This document shows positions 1-6,906 of a DNA stretch of 64,000 bases, in pieces; position 1 is the stretch's first letter, and each line of letters begins with the position of its first letter. The DNA lies in NCBI GenBank assembly GCA_944322565.1, contig CALUPG010000003.1:62001-126000 (forward strand), in the 5' to 3' direction. Source of the DNA: an uncultured Bacteroidales bacterium (GTDB lineage: Bacteria > Bacteroidota > Bacteroidia > Bacteroidales > UBA932). The translations under genes and the position numbers were made by a program. The notes beneath the pieces were generated by a model. That model made no database searches. It was not told where the DNA came from and worked only from the letters and a program-made list of their open reading frames with translations.

Positions 1-822
1 TTTCATGGCATTGACCGCTTCCTCAAATTTTTCATGGCTTATGAGACACGGGTCTTCTTCTCCTGAAATGAACAGAACAGGCATGCCCGGATTCCCGGGA
101 TGCCAGTCTTTTGTCCGGTAGGCGTCCTGCATCAGGGAGAACAGATTGATGAATCCGTCGTTAGTGAACTGGAAATTGCACAGCGGGTCGGCTTCGTAGT
201 TTCTTATTATTTCCGGGTCGGAGCAAATCCATGCATGAGGCGAAGATTCTTCCTTGAACTTCCTGTTGAAGGCACCGAACGCGAGATCCTGTATCAGTTC
301 GGGCCTGTGCCGTTTGCCGAAAAAGAGCGAGTGGACCCTGGCAAGAAATTTTGCAAAACCCGCTCCTGTGTTCCTTGAAGGGCAGCCGCATACGATGAGC
401 CCGCAGATGCTGCCGTCGTATCTTTTTGAGTAGGAACGCACTGCCATCGAGCCCATGCTGTGGCCGAACAGCACGACAGGCAGCCCCGGGAATTCTTCCT
501 TTGCCTTGTCTGTGACGGTTTTGATGTCATCTGTCATCGCCAGATATCCGCCTTCGTAGAAATATCCGAGGTCACTGGCGGATTTTACTGATTCCCCGTG
601 TCCCCTGTGGTCGTGTATGATGCTTGCGATATCGTTGTCTGCAAGAAATTCCATGAAGGGCACATACCTTTCTTTGTGTTCGCACATTCCGTGGACAAGC
701 TGGACCACTGCCTTTGGCCCTGTGGCGGGGCGGCATGTCAGAATGCTGACAGCAAGACCGTCGGCCCGCGAGACTATGGTATCTTTCCGTATATTATGTC
801 TGTCCATAATGTTCTGATTCAT
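1..822 (-). CDS. Alpha/beta hydrolase, monoacylglycerol lipase/lysophospholipase type (3' end outside window)
   Basis: An open frame runs leftward from an ATG at 820-822 to the window edge, giving 274 residues with no stop, so the C-terminus is missing. The protein has the serine-hydrolase fold signatures: HGMCEHKERY near residue 44, HDHRGHGES near residue 70, and the nucleophile elbow GHSMGS with Ser122. A later SGEEDP segment probably carries the acid residue; the catalytic His would lie beyond the edge. There is no signal peptide, so it is probably cytoplasmic. The HxxRGHGxS plus GHSMGS pair is typical of monoglyceride lipase/lysophospholipase (PldB-like) enzymes that release fatty acids from lipids. 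A minus-strand -7 box (TATCTTTG, 872-879) lies upstream. Family is clear, substrate is inferred. Confidence 0.85.
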   Translation of the reverse strand, partial: MNQNIMDRHNIRKDTIVSRADGLAVSILTCRPATGPKAVVQLVHGMCEHKERYVPFMEFLADNDIASIIHDHRGHGESVKSASDLGYFYEGGYLAMTDDIKTVTDKAKEEFPGLPVVLFGHSMGSMAVRSYSKRYDGSICGLIVCGCPSRNTGAGFAKFLARVHSLFFGKRHRPELIQDLAFGAFNRKFKEESSPHAWICSDPEIIRNYEADPLCNFQFTNDGFINLFSLMQDAYRTKDWHPGNPGMPVLFISGEEDPCLISHEKFEEAVNAMK

Positions 823-871
823 ATCTTGAAACTGTTTTGAATCCAAAACGGTTTCTTACCGGGAAACATTC

Positions 872-879
872 CAAAGATA
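872..879 (-). promoter_or_regulatory. -7 element for the left-edge hydrolase
   Basis: Read on the minus strand this is TATCTTTG, an exact match to the Bacteroidota -7 consensus TAnnTTTG, about 50 bp upstream of the hydrolase ATG. No clear -33 box is seen. Confidence 0.5.
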
Positions 880-965
880 CAATAAAAATAAATATGTTGC
901 TCCCGCCGGTTCAGAGTCGCGGCCCTCGGCATCCCCAAAATCATCCTTGTGTCAATGAAAAGGCT

Positions 966-973
966 TATATTTG
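966..973 (+). promoter_or_regulatory. -7 element for the exonuclease / beta-lactamase pair
   Basis: TATATTTG matches TAnnTTTG exactly and sits about 60 bp upstream of the exonuclease ATG at 1033. A TTG at 947-949 is a poor -33 candidate because the spacing is only 16 bp. Confidence 0.5.
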
Positions 974-1032
974 CATCCGCAATGACTTAAAGACAGACAA
1001 GTCCGTGCAAGGACAGAGTAAATTTCAAGAAA

Positions 1033-1527
1033 ATGACGGATTTTGCAGCTATTGACTTTGAGACTGCCAATGAGCAGAGATGCAGTGTGTGCTCCGTAGG
1101 GCTGGTGGTCGTAAGGGGAGGCGAGATAGCAGATACATTTTACAGCCTGATTCATCCTGAGCCGGACTATTACCAATGGTTCTGCCAGCGGGTGCACGGC
1201 CTGTCACAGGCAGATACCGATGATGCCCCGGTTTTTCCTCATGTGTGGGAAGAAATTGCCCCGAGAATCGAGGGCTTGCCACTGGTTGCACATAACAGCC
1301 CTTTTGACGAGAGTTGTCTCAAAGCTGTCTTCCGTGTATATCAGATGGATTATCCTGACTATGTGTTCCATGATACCTGTGCCGCATCACGCCGGGTGTT
1401 CGGCCGTACTTTGCAGAACCATCAGCTCCAGACCGTGGCTTCGGCATGCGGCTATGACCTCATGAATCATCACCATGCGCTTGCGGATGCCGAGGCCTGC
1501 GCCAGGATAGCCATGAAAATTCTCTGA
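1033..1527 (+). CDS. DEDDh 3'-5' exonuclease (DnaQ/PolC epsilon-like)
   Basis: This 164-residue protein is a single exonuclease domain. Exo I is at the very N-terminus (AAIDFET, Asp8 and Glu10). Exo II is around LVAHNSPFD near residue 85-93. Exo III is HHHALADAEACA near the C-terminus, where the His-x4-Asp pair places it in the DEDDh class. It would remove nucleotides from 3' ends using two metal ions. It lacks the polymerase-binding tail of true DnaQ epsilon, so it is better seen as a stand-alone epsilon-like nuclease involved in repair or turnover. It is followed after 2 bp by the beta-lactamase gene, so the two are probably cotranscribed. Confidence 0.88.
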   Translation: MTDFAAIDFETANEQRCSVCSVGLVVVRGGEIADTFYSLIHPEPDYYQWFCQRVHGLSQADTDDAPVFPHVWEEIAPRIEGLPLVAHNSPFDESCLKAVFRVYQMDYPDYVFHDTCAASRRVFGRTLQNHQLQTVASACGYDLMNHHHALADAEACARIAMKIL

Positions 1528-1529
1528 AA

Positions 1530-2564
1530 ATGAACCGGAAGACCATTGCCCTGATAGTTCTGAACCTCGCTGCTGCGGCAGCAGTCGGTCTGATTGTCGG
1601 ACTATTTTACAAATATGTCCTGTCGGATGAAGAAACCAGTGCCCCGCAGGAAGAAAATGCAGTGTATATTGAGTCTGTCAGGAGCCAAGAGTCCGGGCCG
1701 GAACCTCTGAGGGACAGCATCGCTTCTGTCATAGCAGGCGAGGATGCTGTTGTCGGGGTGGCAGCGGTATTCAGCGACGGGGATACTCTCGTACTTGTCG
1801 ACAGCAGCGGATATACCGGGGATTTGCACGCTTCCATGAAGGCGGTCTCCGGACTTGACGATGCCTTTCCGATGATGAGCGTGATGAAGTTCCATCAGGC
1901 CCTTGCCGTATGCGGATGGCTTCGGGAGAACGGTCTCTCATTGGATGCGGAAGTCAAGGTGACGCCGGACATGCTTGCGGAGGATACATGGAGCCCGATG
2001 CGGGATGAACATCCTCTCGGCGGCAGCTTTTCATGGAGAGAACTCTTGACTTACACGCTTGCCTTCAGTGACAACAATGCATGCGACATACTTTTCAGCC
2101 TTACAGGGGGACCGGAATACACTGACGGAGTGGTGCGCTTCCTGTCATCGGGGGATTTTCACATAGAGTGTACCGAAGCCGACATGCATGCGGCCCCATC
2201 AGCCTGTCTCCGCAACTGGACTACGCCTCTCTCCGCTGTCCTTCTTCTGGAGAAATTCCATATTGCCGGTTATTATGACTCAATATGGACCGTCATGTCA
2301 GGATGCAGGACCGGAATGTCCCGGATACCTGCCCGTATCTCCGGCAAGGCATCTGAAATAATCCACAAGACCGGCACGGGAGACAGGACTCCGGACGGGC
2401 GGCAGACTGCCATAAATGACATCGGCATCGTTGTCCTGCCTGACGGAAGCCATTTTTCCCTTGCAGTCTTTGTGTTTGATGCCGCCTGTTCTCCGGAGCG
2501 CTGCGAGGAAATCATTGCCGGCATAGCCGGTGCCGTTTACGCCCGGGCCGAAGGTGCTATATAA
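1530..2564 (+). CDS. Class A (A2-like) serine beta-lactamase family protein, membrane-anchored
   Basis: This 344-residue protein starts with a hydrophobic segment (residues 5-27) that anchors or exports it. All class A motifs occur in order and at canonical spacing. The nucleophile box is SVMK (Ser117, Lys120), followed by SDN at 180-182. A TEADMH segment puts a Glu at 216 in the omega-loop position, and KTG is at 280-282. The Glu-x2-Met-His context followed by a downstream NWT recalls the A2 subclass of Bacteroidota enzymes (CfxA, CepA, PER). It would act in the periplasm, hydrolysing beta-lactams or a related substrate. Its spectrum cannot be read from the sequence, and a non-resistance serine hydrolase remains possible. 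It lies 2 bp after the exonuclease gene. Confidence 0.82.
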   Translation: MNRKTIALIVLNLAAAAAVGLIVGLFYKYVLSDEETSAPQEENAVYIESVRSQESGPEPLRDSIASVIAGEDAVVGVAAVFSDGDTLVLVDSSGYTGDLHASMKAVSGLDDAFPMMSVMKFHQALAVCGWLRENGLSLDAEVKVTPDMLAEDTWSPMRDEHPLGGSFSWRELLTYTLAFSDNNACDILFSLTGGPEYTDGVVRFLSSGDFHIECTEADMHAAPSACLRNWTTPLSAVLLLEKFHIAGYYDSIWTVMSGCRTGMSRIPARISGKASEIIHKTGTGDRTPDGRQTAINDIGIVVLPDGSHFSLAVFVFDAACSPERCEEIIAGIAGAVYARAEGAI

Positions 2565-2635
2565 AAAAAATTATATCAGATTGTAGTTTTTCAGAAAATT
2601 TTGCGTCTAAAAGGGCAAATGAATTCAGAAAAGCG

Positions 2636-3109
2636 ATGGAAACAGAAAAGAAATTTGCGCAAATGGTCCGCGAGCAGAAGAGCACGATATACATTATCTG
2701 CTATATGTTCGCCGACAACAGGACAGAGGCAGATGACCTGGTCCAGGAAGTCCTTGTGAACCTTTGGAAAGGTTTCCATAAATTCGAGGGACGGAGCGAT
2801 ATCAGGACCTGGGTCTACAGGGTGAGTCTCAACACATGTATCTCGTCGACCAGGAAGAAAAGCCTGAAGACCATTCCTCTGACTATGGACATAGACCTCT
2901 TCGATGAGAATGATGCGGACAACCGCCAGGTGAATCTCCTGCATTCCCGCATCAGCCGTCTGCAGCCGTTCGACAGGGCCATAGTACTCCTTTGGCTTGA
3001 GAACCTTTCTTATGAAGAGATTGGACAGATTGTCGGCATCAGCACAAAGAATGTTTCCGTCCGTCTTCTGAGAATCAAAGAACAGTTGAAATCAATGTCC
3101 AACGACTAA
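2636..3109 (+). CDS. ECF-type RNA polymerase sigma factor
   Basis: This 157-residue protein has the two-domain layout of an extracytoplasmic-function sigma factor. Region 2 spans about residues 15-75, with a DDLVQEVLVNLWKGF core and a following RTWVYRVSLN helix. Region 4 is a helix-turn-helix (YEEIGQIVGISTKNVSVRL) at about 120-150. It would direct RNA polymerase to a small regulon, possibly its own operon. It is followed after 13 bp by a membrane protein gene that may be its partner. No FecR-type anti-sigma gene is nearby, which separates it from the usual TonB-linked Bacteroidota ECF sets. Confidence 0.9.
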   Translation: METEKKFAQMVREQKSTIYIICYMFADNRTEADDLVQEVLVNLWKGFHKFEGRSDIRTWVYRVSLNTCISSTRKKSLKTIPLTMDIDLFDENDADNRQVNLLHSRISRLQPFDRAIVLLWLENLSYEEIGQIVGISTKNVSVRLLRIKEQLKSMSND

Positions 3110-3122
3110 AATCGCAAAGAAA

Positions 3123-3707
3123 ATGGAAAACAACAATGAACTTGAGCAGATGAGGCAGGAAATCATATCCCTGCGCGAAAAGCTTGACCATCAGATTATA
3201 ATCAACGAGGAGCATGTGCGCCGCACCATGCAGGACAAGGTGAAGAACATCAAGCTTCAGACGGCAATTCTGGCTGCAATCGGCATAGCCGGCACTGTTT
3301 TCTGCCACTGGGCCCTCAGCAGTTATATCGGACTTTCCCTTGCCCTGTCTGTCACGACAGACATATTTCTCATCGCAGCAGTCGTCTTATCCGTCTGGTC
3401 TACACGGAAACTGCATCCCCGGGACATGATGAACGAGAATCTGGTTAAAGCGGGAAAAGAAATCGCCAAAATGAAAAAACGCGGAATAGTGTGGAAGAAA
3501 ATCGCATTCCCGTTCCTTGCAGTATGGTTCATCTGGGTGGTGATTGAGACTGTCAATGCCGGCCTTGATAATGATATGGTCACCGGATTCCTCGGCGGGT
3601 GCGGGCTCGGTCTTCTCGGAGGCATTGTCTGCGGTGCAATCTATGACCGGAAACAGACCGCAAAGATTGACGGCCTTCTTAAACAGATTGATGAGCTCTT
3701 GAAATAG
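3123..3707 (+). CDS. Membrane protein with N-terminal coiled coil, possible partner of the ECF sigma factor
   Basis: I do not recognise a named family. The first ~45 residues are charged and heptad-like (MENNNELEQMRQEIISLREK), suggesting a cytoplasmic coiled coil. Two hydrophobic segments follow at about 47-67 and 72-92, then a basic loop (MKKRGIVWKK). Two more membrane segments follow, the last glycine-rich at about 158-175, and a short charged tail. The gene starts 13 bp after the sigma factor stop, so it is almost certainly cotranscribed. By analogy with sigma/anti-sigma pairs it could sequester the sigma factor at the membrane, but no zinc-binding or RskA-type motif is visible, so this is inference only. 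Confidence 0.6.
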   Translation: MENNNELEQMRQEIISLREKLDHQIIINEEHVRRTMQDKVKNIKLQTAILAAIGIAGTVFCHWALSSYIGLSLALSVTTDIFLIAAVVLSVWSTRKLHPRDMMNENLVKAGKEIAKMKKRGIVWKKIAFPFLAVWFIWVVIETVNAGLDNDMVTGFLGGCGLGLLGGIVCGAIYDRKQTAKIDGLLKQIDELLK

Positions 3708-3769
3708 AAAAAAACCGTTTATTGGCAGAAAACCGACAACTATGACTGGATGGCAAAGTCTCAAATCTT

Positions 3770-4807
3770 TTATGGAATCCTGACCACCGTCTTGATGACG
3801 CCGTCCAGTCTGTTCTCGAATATCCGGTAGGCCTGCCCGATGTCTTTGAATGGGAACCTGTGGGTTATGAGCGGTGTAGTGTCGATTTTGCCGTCGGCTA
3901 TGAGATGCAGTATGGTGTCGCAGTCGCAGCCGTCGACCCCGCCGGTCTTGAAGGTGAGGTTTTTGCCGTACATTTCAGGCAGGGGGAGAACCTGGGGGGC
4001 ATCATACATTGCAACAATGGTGACAATGGCATTTGGTCTGGCGCATTCCCATGCCATTCTGAATGTTTCATCGCTTCCAGCAGCCTCAATCACCCGGTCT
4101 GTCCCTCCATGGGAGCTGTGACTCAGGACAAACTCCCTGCATTCTTCAGGGGCAGTCACCAGTACATCCGGATAGTGCTTTCTTATGAAATCGGCCCTGT
4201 ATGTGTCCTTTTCGCAGACTATAATCCGTTCTGGCATTTTAAGCATCGTGCAGAGCAGGGTGCATACTCCGGTCGGTCCGGCTCCGATGATGAGAACTGT
4301 GTCATCTTCGTCTATCTCAGATATTTTGGCGGCCCAATAGCCTGTGGCAAGAATGTCTCCGACAAAAATCGCCTGCTCGTCGCTTACGGAATCAGGAATG
4401 ACGCTCAGTCCCCGGTCGGCATGCGGGACTCTCACATACTCGGCCTGTCCGCCGTCTATCCTGCATCCGAGGGCCCATCCTCCGTTCGGGTCGGTGCAGT
4501 TGTTGACATATCCGTTCCTGCAGAAGAAGCATTCCCCGCAGAATGTCTCGACATTGACGGCAACCCTGTCTCCGGGCTTGACTTTCTTCACATTTCTTCC
4601 GGTCTGCTCCACTGTTCCGACCATCTCATGTCCGACGGTTATGCCGGGGACGGCCCGAGGCACGCTCCCGTGCTTGATGTGCAGGTCACTGGTGCAGATG
4701 CTGGCGAGTGTCACCTTCACAATGGCGTCATCCGGATTTTCCAGTCCCGGCTTTTCTTTCTCCAGCAGTGCGAAATGACCTTTCCCGATATATGTGTATG
4801 CCTGCAT
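3770..4807 (-). CDS. Zinc-dependent alcohol dehydrogenase (medium-chain MDR family)
   Basis: This 345-residue protein is a typical medium-chain dehydrogenase. The catalytic zinc ligands lie in CTSDLHIKHG (Cys near 38) and GHEMVG (His-Glu near 61). The structural zinc site is the four-cysteine lobe CGECFFCRNGYVNNC at about 91-105. The NAD(P)-binding Rossmann motif is GAGPTG near 177. It would interconvert an alcohol or polyol and the aldehyde or ketone in the cytoplasm; the substrate cannot be told from sequence. It begins 26 bp after the DUF169-PAS gene, and together with yccF forms a leftward run. The gap holds part of a 16-17-bp tandem repeat. Confidence 0.9.
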   Translation of the reverse strand: MQAYTYIGKGHFALLEKEKPGLENPDDAIVKVTLASICTSDLHIKHGSVPRAVPGITVGHEMVGTVEQTGRNVKKVKPGDRVAVNVETFCGECFFCRNGYVNNCTDPNGGWALGCRIDGGQAEYVRVPHADRGLSVIPDSVSDEQAIFVGDILATGYWAAKISEIDEDDTVLIIGAGPTGVCTLLCTMLKMPERIIVCEKDTYRADFIRKHYPDVLVTAPEECREFVLSHSSHGGTDRVIEAAGSDETFRMAWECARPNAIVTIVAMYDAPQVLPLPEMYGKNLTFKTGGVDGCDCDTILHLIADGKIDTTPLITHRFPFKDIGQAYRIFENRLDGVIKTVVRIP

Positions 4808-4816
4808 ATTTATCTT

Positions 4817-4863
4817 CTATAATGCGGAATCTCTTATAATGCGGATCTCTTATAATGCGGAAT
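4817..4863. repeat. Three tandem 14-17 bp copies at the end of the DUF169-PAS gene
   Basis: Three head-to-tail copies of a unit containing TTATAATGCGGA lie at 4817-4830, 4831-4846 and 4847-4863. They cover the last codons and stop of the DUF169-PAS gene and the leader of the dehydrogenase gene. The copies differ by 1 bp in length, so each one reads the C-terminus in a different frame. Copy-number change by slippage could therefore change the protein tail. Confidence 0.8.
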
Positions 4864-5922
4864 TTCATCCGGGAGCACTATGGATATTTCGCACAGTCCC
4901 ATGACTTTCCCTCCTTCTTTCCATGCACTCTGATAAATGAGCTTGCGGACACCCTGCTTTTCAATAGTATAGACATTCTGTCCGCCAGTTTCAAGCAGAT
5001 GTTCAATAATGCCTCTGGACCTTTCGTTGTGGCAGCCGAGGAGATTTTTCCCGATGAGGTTGCCATGCTTTGCGTAAGTCTCCCTTGAGAGGGAATTCAT
5101 GTATAGGATGACTCCTTTCGCATCGCATACAGTGACGGCGCAATTCATTTCTTCTGCCCAGGACGGTACTGCGCGGCGCACGGTGTTTATCCTGCTTCGG
5201 ATTCTGCTCCATCCTGCGGTGTCGCTGAAGCAGCATCTGTCCATTGTCTCCGTCATTGCGGAGAGTCTGCATGCCGGGATTACAAAGCTCATTACATCCT
5301 CTTCAAACCATTGTCTTGCCGACGGGTCGGTCAGCCCCAGGAATGTCCTGAATCCTCCCTGTTTGTTCTCTCTGACTGCATTGGCAACAATAGAAGAGCA
5401 TCCTGAGCCGAACAGAAGTGATACCGTCTCCGGGTCATTCTTGTCGTAGAAAGCCCAGGCACAGAGTCCTGAGATTACATCCGGAGGTGCTATAAAAAGC
5501 AGACCTTCGATATTTTCAAGGCTTTCTGCCATGTCAGCCCTGACAAAATTGAGGTATTTTCCCGGAGCCGGAAGCGGTCCGAATTTTTTAAGATAGTCAT
5601 GAATCTGTTCCGGCGATTCCTTGTATTTCTCTTTTTGCGACACAAATGTCGGGACATGGTCCGGCATCGGAGTGAATCCTGCATAGAATTTCCCTCCTCC
5701 GCAGGTGATGTTGTCCTCGCTCAGGCACACCGGATGTCCTTCGGCAGCCTGCCGAAGATATTTCAGAAAGCATCCCGGTATTCTCTCAGTGTCCGCAGTC
5801 TTATTGTCGCTGTAATAGAATACAATCGGCAGTGGAGCAGCCTCTCCGAATGCATTCCTGTATTTGTTTATGAAAGTCAGAATTTCTGTCATTGTATCTT
5901 TTTGCTGCTGTCTGGAGGTCAT
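4834..5922 (-). CDS. DUF169 domain protein fused to a PAS domain
   Basis: This is a 362-residue protein. Residues ~15-230 look like DUF169, a poorly understood domain with conserved Cys/Gly patches, here CGGGKFYAGF near 68 and FGSGCSSIVANA near 172. Residues ~255-350 read as a PAS sensor domain (CAVTVCDAKGVILYMNS, then a helix-rich core and beta strands ending GLCEISIVLP). The fusion suggests a cytoplasmic sensor that couples ligand or redox sensing to the DUF169 part; no output domain such as a kinase or HTH is present. An internal ATG at 5890-5892 (residue 11) is an alternative start. The natural C-terminus is disturbed by the tandem repeats at 4817-4863. It follows yccF after 19 bp. Confidence 0.7.
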   Translation of the reverse strand: MTSRQQQKDTMTEILTFINKYRNAFGEAAPLPIVFYYSDNKTADTERIPGCFLKYLRQAAEGHPVCLSEDNITCGGGKFYAGFTPMPDHVPTFVSQKEKYKESPEQIHDYLKKFGPLPAPGKYLNFVRADMAESLENIEGLLFIAPPDVISGLCAWAFYDKNDPETVSLLFGSGCSSIVANAVRENKQGGFRTFLGLTDPSARQWFEEDVMSFVIPACRLSAMTETMDRCCFSDTAGWSRIRSRINTVRRAVPSWAEEMNCAVTVCDAKGVILYMNSLSRETYAKHGNLIGKNLLGCHNERSRGIIEHLLETGGQNVYTIEKQGVRKLIYQSAWKEGGKVMGLCEISIVLPDEIPHYKRSAL

Positions 5923-5941
5923 TGAAAAATGTCTGTCCGTC

Positions 5942-6319
5942 TCAGAGGCTTAGCCGGATGTCTTTGCCGAACGGAGCCAATGACAAAGCCGCCATTTTGA
6001 AATGCTGTTTGGCGAAAGGAATGCCGATAATGGTGATTCCAAGAAGGATTCCGAAGAGCAGATGCATTAAACATGCCCATAATCCGCCGAAGATAATCCA
6101 GATGATATTAAGGGGAAGGCTCAGACATCCTGACGGACTATCCGCTTCTCTTATTTCTGCTCCGAACGGCCACAGGCACAAAATGCCGATTTTGAATGTC
6201 TGCAGAGCAAACGGCAGCCCGATTATCGTTATGGCCAGCGCAAGGCTTCCCGTAAAGTAGCCTATGGCGGCCTCAAGCCCACCGAAAATCCACCACAGCA
6301 AGTTTCCTATTATTCGCAT
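5942..6319 (-). CDS. yccF: YccF family inner-membrane protein
   Basis: This 125-residue protein consists of two similar halves, each containing a (N)xxWxxFGG segment, an ITIIG(L/I)PFA segment and a PFG(A/K)(E/D)I ending (residues ~6-56 and ~70-121). This internal duplication is the hallmark of YccF-domain proteins. About four hydrophobic helices are expected in the inner membrane. The function of the family is unknown. It is the first gene of the leftward yccF / DUF169-PAS / dehydrogenase run. A minus-strand -7 box TATCTTTG lies at 6358-6365. Confidence 0.9.
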   Translation of the reverse strand: MRIIGNLLWWIFGGLEAAIGYFTGSLALAITIIGLPFALQTFKIGILCLWPFGAEIREADSPSGCLSLPLNIIWIIFGGLWACLMHLLFGILLGITIIGIPFAKQHFKMAALSLAPFGKDIRLSL

Positions 6320-6334
6320 TCTGTTGATATTTAA

Positions 6335-6457
6335 AAATCCAAAATTAATCCGTCAGACAAAGATACACAATTTGCGATAAACAACCTCATAGTCCCGAAG
6401 GCTAATGTACCCGGCGGAGTCACTTCATACCATCTGACAGACGCGCTTGAAAAAGGT
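6335..6457 (+). pseudogene. Coding-like fragment abutting the first CRISPR repeat
   Basis: An open frame without any ATG runs from an in-frame TAA at 6332-6334 to the base before the first repeat. The last ~25 codons look like real protein (including NNLIVPKANVPGGVTSYHL) and end on a codon boundary at the repeat. The first part overlaps the yccF promoter and is unlikely to be coding. I do not recognise the family. It may be a piece of the same phage-type material found after the second repeat. In an ordinary array this position would be the leader. Confidence 0.4.
6358..6365 (-). promoter_or_regulatory. -7 element for yccF operon
   Basis: Minus-strand TATCTTTG, an exact TAnnTTTG match about 40 bp upstream of the yccF ATG. 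No good -33 box at the usual distance. Confidence 0.5.
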
Positions 6458-6458
6458 G

Positions 6459-6489
6459 TTGTGAATTGCTTTCAAACTTTATAAATTTG
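6459..6489 (+). promoter_or_regulatory. Promoter embedded in each CRISPR repeat (first copy shown)
   Basis: Within the repeat, TTG at repeat positions 2-4 and TAAATTTG at 25-32 are 20 bp apart, fitting the Bacteroidota consensus TTTG - 19 to 21 bp - TAnnTTTG. Transcription would start about 5 bp later, inside the last ~10 bp of the repeat, so each repeat could drive the spacer after it. The same unit recurs in all 11 repeats. Type II-C arrays of Neisseria are known to use promoters inside their repeats; use here is inferred. Confidence 0.6.
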
Positions 6490-6583
6490 ACATACTGAAA
6501 ACAATATATATGCTGGAGATATTCCTCGGCAAAGCGTTGTGAATTGCTTTCAAACTTTATAAATTTGACATACTGAAAACAAT

Positions 6584-6774
6584 TCGACAAGACCAGAATC
6601 GCGCACAATCTCATAAAGGACGCAAAGTATGTCAGGACAGAGAGTCCGGAACATGAGAAACATGTCGGAGAGGTATTCAAGGTATATGAGCGCACTTATG
6701 ACGATGTGGTCTACGAGATGAAAGTCAAGGTTACCAGTGATGAGCAGTTCCTGTATTACATGAAAAGAAAATAG
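6584..6774 (+). pseudogene. 3' end of a phage-type gene, cut at the CRISPR repeat
   Basis: Immediately after the second repeat an open frame without a start reads 63 residues to a TAG at 6772-6774. It contains FDKTRIAHNLIKDAKYV, then EHEKHVGEVFKVYERTY, and ends YYMKRK. The style and its place just before a gpG-like gene fit the C-terminus of a Mu gpF/gp30-type head morphogenesis protein, which in Mu-like phages directly precedes gpG. That identity is inferred from gene order and general look, not from a diagnostic motif. The missing 5' part is not seen in the window. Confidence 0.5.
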
Positions 6775-6828
6775 CGGAATCAGATCTCTTCGTAGTGTGC
6801 CTACCGGCTTACGACAACCTGATTCCGC
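6774..6828. repeat. 10-bp perfect inverted repeat between the two phage-type gene fragments
   Basis: GCGGAATCAG (6774-6783) and CTGATTCCGC (6819-6828) are perfect inverted repeats with a 35-bp spacer, directly overlapping the stop of the upstream fragment. It could be a terminator-like hairpin or an operator. A minus-strand TACTTTTG -7 box lies nearby at about 6871-6878. Confidence 0.6.
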
Positions 6829-6906
6829 TTTGAACAGGGTCCGATAACTTGAACCCGTATGTTTCTTTCGCAAAAGTAACGATAATTATTTAATTTCCAA
6901 ACGAAA

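Noticed and set aside
3860..4822. 320-aa + strand frame over the dehydrogenase gene
   Set aside because: Antisense shadow of a clear zinc alcohol dehydrogenase with intact motifs.
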